Assembly: GCF_000346485.2 (NCBI RefSeq)
Contig: NZ_KQ976354.1
Coordinates: 2,238,181 to 2,302,180, forward strand
DNA: 64,000 bases
From: Scytonema hofmannii PCC 7110
GTDB taxonomy: Bacteria > Cyanobacteriota > Cyanobacteriia > Cyanobacteriales > Nostocaceae
Direction of reading: 5' to 3'
Positions within the stretch are counted from its first letter, which is position 1; each line of letters opens with the position of its first letter. Made by a program: the position numbers and the translations under genes. Under the pieces are notes generated by a model, which saw nothing but the letters and a program-made list of their open reading frames with translations, was not told the origin of the DNA and searched no databases. Positions 18,084 to 26,036 of this stretch are shown here, piece by piece.

Positions 18084-19925
18084 ATGGCTTGTTACACATT
18101 AGGTTTATCTGCCTACTATCATGATAGTGCAGCAGCATTATTGTTAGATGGTGAGTTAATTGCTGCTGCCCAAGAAGAGCGCTTCAGCAGAGTAAAACAG
18201 GACAGTCGATTTCCAGTTAACGCCATAAAGTTTTGCCTACGTGAAGCAGGTATAGACTTAGACAGCATCGATACCATTTTTTACTACGAAAATCCATACA
18301 AGAAGTTAAGCCGAATTACTTCAACTTATTTCAATTTTGGCTTAAAGGGTTATAGATCGTTCGTATCAGAAATGCCTGCATGGTTAATGAAGAAGGCTCA
18401 CGTAAAGCGCACTCTCAACCTTGAATTGGCATCTCATTTCCCAGGAATACAGAAGTTACCGAAGATTGAATATATAGATCATCACAAATCTCACGCATCC
18501 TCAGCGTTTTTCGCCAGCCCTTACGAAGAAGCAGCTGTACTTTGTCTTGACGGAGTAGGCGAATGGGCAACTACATCAGCATGGTTTGGTAACGGAAATA
18601 AACTTTCTTTAGTATGGGAAATTCATTTTCCACACTCTCTCGGTTTGCTTTATTCGGCGTTTACCTATTTTTGTGGCTTTAAAGTTGACTCTGGAGAGTA
18701 CAAGCTTATGGGGCTAGCACCCTATGGCAAACCTTCTTACTACCAGCAAATCGTGGATAATCTCATAGACGTAAAACCCGATGGTAGCTTCTGGTTGAAT
18801 ATGGATTACTTTGACTATGCAACAGGAAACTGCATGATCGGCGATCAATTTGACGAGTTATTCGGTGGGCCTAGGCGCGAGCCGGAAAGCACGATTACCC
18901 AGAGGGAGTTCGATCTTGCAGCTTCTGTTCAGTGTGTTCTTGAGGATGTGGTTATTCTATTAGCAAAATCCTTACGGCGGCAGATTGGCGTTAATAATCT
19001 CTGCCTTGCAGGTGGCGTGGCGTTAAACTGCGTTGCTAATGGGAAGCTATTAAAAGCTAACATCTTCGATTCAATATGGGTTCAACCAGCGTCTGGGGAT
19101 AGTGGTGGCGCATTGGGCGCAGCCTTTGCGGGCTGGCAAAGCAGAACGAAGACAAACAGAGTTCAGCTTGGTGAAGATCGCATGAAAGGCTCTTTATTAG
19201 GTTCTTCATATGATGATGCCGAAATTGAAACGCAACTTCGTCAACATGGCGCTGTATATACCAAGTTGAAAGATGAAGAACTGTGCGGTATTGTAGCAGA
19301 TCTCCTGGTTCAAGGGAGCGTAATAGGATGGTTTCAGGGCAGGATGGAATTTGGACCTCGCGCACTAGGCGCACGCTCAATCATTGGTGATTCAAGGAGC
19401 CCAAGGATGCAGAGTGTGATGAACCTTAAGATAAAAAATCGAGAATCTTTTCGTCCATTTGCGCCAGCTGTATTAGAAGAATATGCCCATGAGTGGTTTG
19501 ATTTGGATCGACCAAGCCCATATATGTTATTTGTTGTTAACGTTCACGACAATCATAGAATTGTGCCACCCGAGAACGAAAAACAACTCTCAGGTATAGA
19601 CAAACTCAAATGCGTGAGGTCTACAATACCAGCTGTCACACATGTTGATTATTCTGCACGCGTGCAGACTGTAAACCGGACTTCTAATCCACGTTTCTAC
19701 AATCTGATACACGAATTCTATTTACGCACAAACTGTCCTGTCCTCGTAAATACTTCGTTCAACGTAAGGGGTGAGCCTATTGTTGAAAGCCCCAGCAATG
19801 CATATGCTTGCTTCATGCGAACTCAAATGGACTATTTGGTGATTGGCAGATATTTGTTGTGTAAGAGCAATCAACCTGCTTGGAGTGAAACAAAAGATTG
19901 GCGAACAGAATTCGTATTGGATTAG
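18084..19925 (+). CDS. NodU/TobZ-family carbamoyltransferase (SxtI-like)
   Basis: Transfers the carbamoyl group of carbamoyl phosphate, through a carbamoyl-adenylate, to a hydroxyl or amino group. The 613-residue length and sequence are those of the NodU/TobZ/SxtI group. The N-terminal Kae1-like domain has AYYHDSAAALL, QEERFSR and the metal-binding HHKSHA (133-138), then CLDGVGEWATTS and GEYKLMGLAPYG. The C-terminal part has AGGVALNCVANG and MEFGPRALGARSI with the basic carbamoyl-phosphate-binding residues. All catalytic blocks look intact. The RBS AGGGAG precedes the ATG. It follows the HDO gene by 11 bp, so the two are surely co-transcribed. The natural acceptor is unknown. Confidence 0.88.
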   Translation: MACYTLGLSAYYHDSAAALLLDGELIAAAQEERFSRVKQDSRFPVNAIKFCLREAGIDLDSIDTIFYYENPYKKLSRITSTYFNFGLKGYRSFVSEMPAWLMKKAHVKRTLNLELASHFPGIQKLPKIEYIDHHKSHASSAFFASPYEEAAVLCLDGVGEWATTSAWFGNGNKLSLVWEIHFPHSLGLLYSAFTYFCGFKVDSGEYKLMGLAPYGKPSYYQQIVDNLIDVKPDGSFWLNMDYFDYATGNCMIGDQFDELFGGPRREPESTITQREFDLAASVQCVLEDVVILLAKSLRRQIGVNNLCLAGGVALNCVANGKLLKANIFDSIWVQPASGDSGGALGAAFAGWQSRTKTNRVQLGEDRMKGSLLGSSYDDAEIETQLRQHGAVYTKLKDEELCGIVADLLVQGSVIGWFQGRMEFGPRALGARSIIGDSRSPRMQSVMNLKIKNRESFRPFAPAVLEEYAHEWFDLDRPSPYMLFVVNVHDNHRIVPPENEKQLSGIDKLKCVRSTIPAVTHVDYSARVQTVNRTSNPRFYNLIHEFYLRTNCPVLVNTSFNVRGEPIVESPSNAYACFMRTQMDYLVIGRYLLCKSNQPAWSETKDWRTEFVLD

Positions 19926-20003
19926 TTCAACGAATTTATGTTTAGTTAAGTGTAATACTTGTACTGTTCTGTTAGTTAATAAATTAGAAAGGTTCATTTT
20001 CTT

Positions 20004-20234
20004 ATGATTGGTATTTTCTACAAAACTCTGTCTACTTTAATCTTCTCCATCATCTTTTTATTAGTGTTTTGGCCTTTGGGCTTGCTAAACAGTATTATTT
20101 TCGATCCACTTTATCTCAAAAAAAAGGATAAATTGAATAGCTATTTTAGATATCATGACCTTCCCACTTTTAATAAAGACATAACCATAAGCAAGATAAC
20201 TAAGCATCATGCTCGCACAGAACTCAAAATCTGA
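20004..20234 (+). CDS. small single-pass membrane protein, 76 aa
   Basis: It has one strong membrane segment at residues 8-30 (TLIFSIIFLLVFWPLGLLNSIIF) followed by a short, Lys-rich cytoplasmic or periplasmic tail. AGAAAGG lies upstream at a loose spacing. Small membrane proteins often sit immediately after NodU-type carbamoyltransferases (SxtJ/SxtK and DUF5989 are examples), which supports this as a real gene, but I cannot assign it to one of those families. It may anchor the transferase to the membrane; that is inference. Confidence 0.65.
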   Translation: MIGIFYKTLSTLIFSIIFLLVFWPLGLLNSIIFDPLYLKKKDKLNSYFRYHDLPTFNKDITISKITKHHARTELKI

Positions 20235-20329
20235 ACATATACGTATTTATTCCAGCAAAGAGGTACCAATAAAAATAAGCCACTGACAACATCCAGTAAT
20301 TCAATATTAATAGAGGAGTATTTTCACAA

Positions 20330-20428
20330 ATGTCATTAGAATACAAGAATAAATTTGTAGAATTAAACTTAATATATGATAAACTTTTGTTTATAGAGAA
20401 TTTGTTGATGACAGATATGGTATTTTAA
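20330..20428 (+). CDS. possible 32-aa peptide
   Basis: ATG at 20330 follows a good ribosome-binding site (GAGGAG, about 14 bp upstream) and reads MSLEYKNKFVELNLIYDKLL and then FIENLLMTDMVF to TAA. The sequence is an amphipathic, leucine-rich helix. It lies in an otherwise empty, AT-rich 300-bp gap between the membrane protein and the SGNH hydrolase. It may be a real peptide or the relic of a longer gene; there is no family match I can name. Confidence 0.3.
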   Translation: MSLEYKNKFVELNLIYDKLLFIENLLMTDMVF

Positions 20429-20536
20429 GATTTAATCAATAAATTAAACGACAATTATTGAAATAATAAGAATATGATGTAGCATTAGTCAAATTGAAGC
20501 AGATGATAGTCTTTATTCTTTAGAAAAGAAAAACAT

Positions 20537-21664
20537 ATGGAACGAAAAAAATTATCCCACGAAGAAGCCGTTCGAGAAGTGTATCGCCTCACGCCACAAA
20601 TTAGAGAATATGACGAGTTCATGTACCTTGGGGTAAGGTGGCTTCCTTATACAATGTTCTTTCACCACAAAAATTATCAATCTGAAGTCATTAGTACCGA
20701 TTCCTTTGGCTTCCGGAACAGTACATTTGGGGGTGCAAAAATTAGTGTTGCTAACATGCCAACAGATCGTCCTGTCAACCTTTTGGTAGGAGGCTCTACA
20801 ACCTTAGGCACGGGAGCAACGTCTGATGCTAATACTATATCCTCACGTTTAGCGGAGTACACTCAAGAGCCTTGGCTAAATTTTAGCGGACGGGGATATA
20901 ATGCGACTCAAGAAATAATTTTGTTTCTTATGCATCAACACAGATTTCAACACATAAATAATGTAGTTGTATTCAGTGGTATAAACACCCTTACCCTTGA
21001 AGGCTTACCTGATAACCTCACCAGCGATCATGGGCGTTATTATTATTCCTTTGAGTATAATCACTACATGGATAAGTACAATGATGACTTGAAGCAACGC
21101 ATAAAAACCTATGCCTCCGACCTTGATAATAGGAACAAAAACCCGTTGAGGCAATTGAAAAGTTATATCAGCAGCCTTGTGAACCAAGAAAATATCGCTG
21201 ATAAAATCATTACGGATGATAGTACTAATACTCAGGAACGAGTTCAACGTGCAGCATTTGCAGTGTCAAATGCTCTGTATCAATGGCAACAAGTTATCGC
21301 ACCATTTAATGCAAGGCTTATCTTCATTTTACAGCCGATGTCTTATTGGACAAGGGATTATCTTACTCCAAATGAAGAGGAGATATTCCATGCTATTGAT
21401 AGTTGCCCAAATAACTTCTGGCGATTGTTTAAAAACATCCTGAGTAAGGAAATTCATGAAATATTTGTAGATGCAATACGCACTAGTTGCGTGTCTCGCG
21501 AAATTCAATTTGAAGACATGAATTTGCTTTTGAGGGATTCCCAGAAAATTAGTGATTACTTGTTTGTTGATAGAGTACATTTTAATGACGAAGGATACGA
21601 TGAAGTCGCAAACATAATCCACAAAAAAGTGTTGCAGCAACCAGATTACGTAATAGAAAATTAA
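20537..21664 (+). CDS. SGNH/GDSL-type hydrolase
   Basis: A 375-residue hydrolase of the SGNH superfamily. Block I is VGGSTTLGTG (Ser87 as nucleophile), block II has the oxyanion Gly in FSGRGYNATQE, block III is FSGINTL (Asn), and block V is DRVHFNDEGYDEVA with the Asp-His pair. Members act as esterases or acyl/acetyl transferases. No signal peptide is evident. Its place after a carbamoyltransferase and a small membrane protein parallels the saxitoxin order sxtI-sxtJ-sxtK-sxtL, where SxtL is also a GDSL-type enzyme; this is a comparison of layout only. It could release or trim the carbamoylated product. Confidence 0.75.
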   Translation: MERKKLSHEEAVREVYRLTPQIREYDEFMYLGVRWLPYTMFFHHKNYQSEVISTDSFGFRNSTFGGAKISVANMPTDRPVNLLVGGSTTLGTGATSDANTISSRLAEYTQEPWLNFSGRGYNATQEIILFLMHQHRFQHINNVVVFSGINTLTLEGLPDNLTSDHGRYYYSFEYNHYMDKYNDDLKQRIKTYASDLDNRNKNPLRQLKSYISSLVNQENIADKIITDDSTNTQERVQRAAFAVSNALYQWQQVIAPFNARLIFILQPMSYWTRDYLTPNEEEIFHAIDSCPNNFWRLFKNILSKEIHEIFVDAIRTSCVSREIQFEDMNLLLRDSQKISDYLFVDRVHFNDEGYDEVANIIHKKVLQQPDYVIEN

Positions 21665-21673
21665 GAGGTTCCA

Positions 21674-21811
21674 ATGAAAACTGAGCAAGACCAAAACCAG
21701 CCAATCAATAATAATGGCTCAAAAGGCGGGTTTAACAAAATTCGTCGTCTCTTTCAAAAGATTTTTGGAAAGAAAAAAAAGGAACAGAGCTCAATCTATC
21801 CTCTCAGGTAA
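21674..21811 (+). CDS. 45-aa basic peptide, possible precursor or accessory
   Basis: ATG at 21674 comes 9 bp after the hydrolase stop, with AAGAGG as ribosome-binding site, and gives MKTEQDQNQPINNNGSKGG followed by FNKIRRLFQKIFGKKKKEQ and the end SSIYPLR. The first half is polar and Asn/Gln-rich and the second is a strongly basic amphipathic helix. The tight spacing and RBS suggest translation with the hydrolase gene. In a cluster with two ATP-grasp ligases it could be a ribosomal substrate or a carrier peptide, but no known leader motif is visible. A simple basic accessory peptide is equally possible. Confidence 0.5.
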   Translation: MKTEQDQNQPINNNGSKGGFNKIRRLFQKIFGKKKKEQSSIYPLR

Positions 21812-21981
21812 TGGGTTAGGTATCTCGACAGTTCTTTCTTTAAATATTAATTGCAAGAGTTGGGGGTAAGGTCTACATCCATAACCACCCCTGACAAACT
21901 ACACGGGTCAACTTTTTCTAGTTGTTCCAAAGGGTCTTCACTTGTAAGCACTTGATACACATTGGGTAAAAAAGGAAATTC

Positions 21982-23550
21982 ATGAAGATATTTTCAATGA
22001 AACCCGGACACGACGGGGCGATCGCTTTTCTTGACACCGATTCTAAGAGGTTGGAGTGGTCTTACGAACCAGAGAAAGACAGTTTCCCTCGTTACGACTC
22101 CTTAAATCCAAATCTATTAATGGAAACCGCAGCAATTGCACCGGATATTCCCGATGTTCTAGCAATAAGTGGTTGGAGCAAGAACGGCTTTGATGAAAGT
22201 GCCCCGATTGGTGCCGGATACTATGGGATCGACAGCAATACCGTTCAAACAGGAGCGCTCAAATTCTTCGGGACGGAAGTTCAGTACTTTAGTAACAGCC
22301 ATGAGCGCTCGCATATCTGGTGTGCCTATGGACTATCACCTTTTGAGCAAGGTCAGCCCTGTTATATCTTGATATGGGAAGGTGCCCTTGGTGATTTTTA
22401 TGAAATTGACGAAAAATTGAATATATCTCATGTCGGTACGGTAATGAAAACGCCAGGAAACAAGTATGCTTTCTTATATGCGCTGGCCGATCCAACCTTC
22501 AATTTACCGAAGGGAAAGCTTAGATTTGAAGATCCAGGAAAGCTTATGGCCTTGTGTGCCTATGGTGAATCTGGCATTCTGACCCCTGACGAGAAAGAAA
22601 TTACCGAGTTCTTACTAAATCGAGATAGCATTCTTTTGAGTCTGAGCAAAGAGGATGTAAAGTGGTCTCCCTATTACAATATTGGTCTTGAAACTCCGGA
22701 GTTTACCCAACTTGCTAAGCGGTTCTCTAACAGCTTGTTTGATCGCTTCTACTCATATGCAAAGGAACATCTAACAAAAGGTTATCCTTTGTTGGTTGTT
22801 GGAGGTTGTGGTCTCAACTGCGACTGGAACACCATGTGGAAAAATACAGGCTTATTCTCGGATGTATTTGTCCCGCCTTGTACCAATGATACAGGGTCGG
22901 CTATAGGGACAGCTATTGATGCAATGAGAGAGTTTACCGGTAATGCCAAAGTCGAATGGTCTGTATACTGTGGTCAGGAGTTTGTTGAAGACACTGTTGC
23001 CATGCCTGATGTTAAAGTTCAGACACTAGATCTGACTGAGGTTGCCAAATTCATAAACGCTGGAAATATCGTTGCTTGGACGCAGGGTAAGTGTGAAATT
23101 GGCCCCAGGGCACTGGGTAACCGTTCGATTCTTGCTTCTCCATTCTCTATAGATACAAAGAATCGTCTTAACCGAATTAAGCGACGCGAAGGATTTAGAC
23201 CTATTGCGCCAATTTGTTTGGAAGAAGATGTATCTGTACATTTTGACTGGCAGGGTTCTTCGCCTTACATGCTATATTTCCAAAAAGTTATTAATACCGA
23301 TCTGCAAGCAATTACTCACGTTGATAATACCGCGAGAGTGCAGACCGTTAATCAGCAACAGAATCCAATAATGCATAAGCTTCTTCAGAACGTAAAAGAG
23401 ATATCTGGCGTTGGTGTCTTATGTAATACATCTTTAAACTTCAATGGCACCGGATTTATCAATCGGACAAGCGACCTCTATAACTACTGTAAGCTAACCG
23501 GAATTGATGGATTTGTTTATGGAAACACATTCTGCATTTTCTGGTGTTAG
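21982..23550 (+). CDS. second carbamoyltransferase, CmcH-like branch
   Basis: A 522-residue member of the NodU/CmcH superfamily from a different branch from the enzyme at 18084. It has a reduced N-terminal domain: MKPGHDGAIAFLD, the metal-binding SHERSH (H107, H111) in place of HHKSHA, and GKLMALCAYG. The C-terminal domain keeps GGCGLNCDWN and CEIGPRALGNRSILASP, then KRREGFRPIAPICLEE and ITHVDNTARVQTV. Length is close to CmcH, the cephamycin O-carbamoyltransferase (about 520). All motif blocks look intact. AAGGA stands 7 bp before the ATG. Two transferases suggest two carbamoylation sites or one transfer to a phosphate-activated intermediate; the acceptors are unknown. Confidence 0.85.
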   Translation: MKIFSMKPGHDGAIAFLDTDSKRLEWSYEPEKDSFPRYDSLNPNLLMETAAIAPDIPDVLAISGWSKNGFDESAPIGAGYYGIDSNTVQTGALKFFGTEVQYFSNSHERSHIWCAYGLSPFEQGQPCYILIWEGALGDFYEIDEKLNISHVGTVMKTPGNKYAFLYALADPTFNLPKGKLRFEDPGKLMALCAYGESGILTPDEKEITEFLLNRDSILLSLSKEDVKWSPYYNIGLETPEFTQLAKRFSNSLFDRFYSYAKEHLTKGYPLLVVGGCGLNCDWNTMWKNTGLFSDVFVPPCTNDTGSAIGTAIDAMREFTGNAKVEWSVYCGQEFVEDTVAMPDVKVQTLDLTEVAKFINAGNIVAWTQGKCEIGPRALGNRSILASPFSIDTKNRLNRIKRREGFRPIAPICLEEDVSVHFDWQGSSPYMLYFQKVINTDLQAITHVDNTARVQTVNQQQNPIMHKLLQNVKEISGVGVLCNTSLNFNGTGFINRTSDLYNYCKLTGIDGFVYGNTFCIFWC

Positions 23551-23690
23551 CAGGTGGTAGCAAAACTATTTTGCCTCTTAACAAAAGCCAGACTTACTAA
23601 AAAGTTAGTTACATTTTGTCTAATTCTTTAAAAGAATTGCTAAGTTTGAGAGGCATACCTCAATGAGTAAAATTCAAAACTTAGGAAACA

Positions 23691-25067
23691 ATGAAGAAAA
23701 AGATAGTTTATGTTTATTCAATAGGTGGTCCTCCAGTTGACTATTTTTATCCAAAATTAGCGCAAAGGGGCGATATTTACACTTTCATTGTTAGCGCTGC
23801 TTCTCCATACAATAGAAAGATTATTGAAAGATATAGCCAACTAGTTGAAGATTTTAGCAATCTTACACCAAGTGAAGCTTTACAATGTGTTTACCAAAGA
23901 GCGGTTGCACTATCGCCAGAGGCTTTATTCACATTTGCTGAATTCATTTTAAAAGATGTGTCGGAAATAGCTGAAAAGATCGGAGTTAGAGGGGTTGGTA
24001 AAAACGTAGATTTGGCTCGTAATAAGGTATTAATGCGTGAGCGATGGGCTGAATTCGGCATACCTCAGCCTAAATTCTGTGCTATCAAAAACCTTTCAGA
24101 TATTACAAAGACAAAGGAACTTACTACTCCCTTCATTATTAAAGTCGCTTATGGTGCGGGGTCGATCGCTATGCAAAAAGTGGAGCGACATGAAGAAACC
24201 GAATTTTACATACAGAAAATAATCGAAGTCATCGAGATGGCGCGAAAAACTGGCGACCATGAATTTTCAGAAGATTCAAAATTCCCAATGTTGATTGCAG
24301 AAGAAATCATTAAATCAACAACAGATTCGTGGTATAATGAGCCAGACTACGGAGATTTTGTAAGTGTTGAAGGCTTGGTAAGGGATGGAATTTATTATCC
24401 TTTGGCCATGACAGGTAGATTAAAAACTGTACCTCCCTTTACCGAACTTGGAAATTTGGCTCCATGCATATTAACAGATGATAAAAAAGCCAAGATTGTG
24501 GCTTTGGTGACACAGGCAATAAATGCACTCGAATTGGAGAATTGTGCCACTCACACAGAGTTGAAGCTAATGGCCAACAATGAAGTTTCGTTCTTGGAAA
24601 CAGCTGCTAGAATGGGCGGAGTTGGGATTGCCAAGGAACTGTACGATGTCTATGGGTTTAATTTTGTTGATTTGTTCTTTAGCATTCTCCTGAATGAAGC
24701 ATGCGAAATTCCACAATTTGAATCTGCCAAACCTAAATGCGGTGCTGCGTCGGTTGCATTAATTGGTTGTAACACTAGCGGGCAACCTTGGAACAGTAAC
24801 CGGGTGTTCAAAATCGATTCCGTGGATTGGAATACATTGACTCATGGTCAGGGAACGGTAGAGATATTAATGTCCCAGTCAATTTCTCAAGATTCAGCAT
24901 TTCCAATTTATGACTTTGAAACTGGGGTACTTAATTATGCAGGGCAAGCTTACTTGGTTTGTGAAGAGCAAAATAAACTTAAGGATACTGCCTACCTAAT
25001 AATTAATAACTTGGAAAATAGTTTACCCCTTGCACAAAAATCATTACTCAGCTCAGATAAACATTGA
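23691..25067 (+). CDS. ATP-grasp ligase (first)
   Basis: A 458-residue ATP-grasp enzyme, which joins a carboxylate to an amine through an acyl phosphate. The N-terminal part (1-110) is a pre-ATP-grasp domain starting KKIVYVYSIGGPP. The ATP-binding core shows KNVDLARNKVLMRERW, FIIKVAYGAGSIAMQKV with the nucleotide-binding Lys, LIAEEIIK, CATHTELKL and the Mg-binding FLETAARMGGVG. A C-terminal lobe follows (GAASVALIGCNTSG). The fold pattern matches L-amino-acid ligases (BacD-like, DdaF-like). It should form an amide or peptide bond to a small acid. The gene ends 9 bp before the next one. Confidence 0.82.
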   Translation: MKKKIVYVYSIGGPPVDYFYPKLAQRGDIYTFIVSAASPYNRKIIERYSQLVEDFSNLTPSEALQCVYQRAVALSPEALFTFAEFILKDVSEIAEKIGVRGVGKNVDLARNKVLMRERWAEFGIPQPKFCAIKNLSDITKTKELTTPFIIKVAYGAGSIAMQKVERHEETEFYIQKIIEVIEMARKTGDHEFSEDSKFPMLIAEEIIKSTTDSWYNEPDYGDFVSVEGLVRDGIYYPLAMTGRLKTVPPFTELGNLAPCILTDDKKAKIVALVTQAINALELENCATHTELKLMANNEVSFLETAARMGGVGIAKELYDVYGFNFVDLFFSILLNEACEIPQFESAKPKCGAASVALIGCNTSGQPWNSNRVFKIDSVDWNTLTHGQGTVEILMSQSISQDSAFPIYDFETGVLNYAGQAYLVCEEQNKLKDTAYLIINNLENSLPLAQKSLLSSDKH

Positions 25068-25076
25068 CATAAATTT

Positions 25077-25802
25077 ATGGGAATTAAGATTCGTATTGCG
25101 CTTATAGGTAATTACGATGCAACCGTGCCAGCACATCGTGCAATACCTATTGCATTAGAACTTGCCGCAGCCTCCGTGGCAGCGGAGATTAACCCCGTAT
25201 GGGTGCCAACAGAAGAGATCGTCAATACTTCACGGGTTGCAGACTTTGATGGGCTTTGGTGCGTCCCAGCCAGCCCATATCGAAGCATGAAAGGAGCATT
25301 GCTAGCTATCAAATATGCGCGTGAGCAAAAACTTCCATTTCTAGGCACATGCGGCGGGTTTCAGCACGCCATCATAGAGTACGCTAGGAATGTTTTAGGT
25401 TGGGACGATGCGGATCATGCCGAAACTGCACCTGACGGGTTACGACTGGTAATTTCGCCGTTAGCATGCGAGCTCGTTGAAACATCCTCTTTAGTACGTT
25501 TTCGATCGGGGTCTCGGATTGCTGTTGCTTATGAACGGGAAGAAGCCGTAGAGAGCTACAGGTGCCGTTTTGGACTGAACCCTGCATTTCAAGAGAGACT
25601 GCTTTCGGGAGCACTTCGCGTCAGTGCATACGATAGCTCTAGCGAAGTTCGTGCTGTGGAACTAGATAATCACCCGTTCTTTGTAGCAACATTGTTTCAA
25701 CCAGAGCGTATCGCCCTTGTTCATCTGCTTCCACCACTCGTTGCCGCATTTGTTCAGGCAATTTATCAGATCCAAACTGACCATAAAGTAATTGGAAGAT
25801 AG
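25077..25802 (+). CDS. class I glutamine-amidotransferase-like protein (CTP synthase C-terminal-related)
   Basis: A 241-residue protein of the group called CTP synthase C-terminal region-related. The nucleophile elbow is LGTCGGFQH (Cys92), and the segment ESYRCRFGLNP matches the CTP synthase glutaminase domain. The usual catalytic HPE near the end is FQPE here (Gln208, Glu210), so the His of the Cys-His-Glu triad appears replaced. It may therefore have lost glutaminase activity and use the Cys in another way, or bind a ligand. It sits 9 bp after an ATP-grasp gene, as part of the same operon. It is not a full CTP synthase: the synthetase domain is absent. Confidence 0.75.
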   Translation: MGIKIRIALIGNYDATVPAHRAIPIALELAAASVAAEINPVWVPTEEIVNTSRVADFDGLWCVPASPYRSMKGALLAIKYAREQKLPFLGTCGGFQHAIIEYARNVLGWDDADHAETAPDGLRLVISPLACELVETSSLVRFRSGSRIAVAYEREEAVESYRCRFGLNPAFQERLLSGALRVSAYDSSSEVRAVELDNHPFFVATLFQPERIALVHLLPPLVAAFVQAIYQIQTDHKVIGR

Positions 25803-26036
25803 CTATAGTCATTCTAAATCAATTGTGAGAAAAAACGCTGAAAAGCTTATAAATATATACTTTTAATCTACGTCTTTCTCACATTTCCATTCGGATTGCT
25901 ATATCTGCGGTTAAGTTAGCTTATGCATAGTACGCGAGCGCAGCTCAATTTTCGTTGTTTCTTACACAAGAAATAACTACTGTCAATAAAGCACTTTAAT
26001 TGAAGCCAAAAAAAGAGAAATTAGGTAATTAGCTGA

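Noticed and set aside
21847-21960. Minus-strand frame starting GTG, reading YQVLTSEDPLEQLEKVDP and on to PNSCN, with a peptide-precursor look
   Set aside because: It has no ribosome-binding site, a doubtful GTG start, and lies antisense in the leader of the second carbamoyltransferase. It is more likely a relic, though its amino-acid pattern is coherent and could be checked for conservation.
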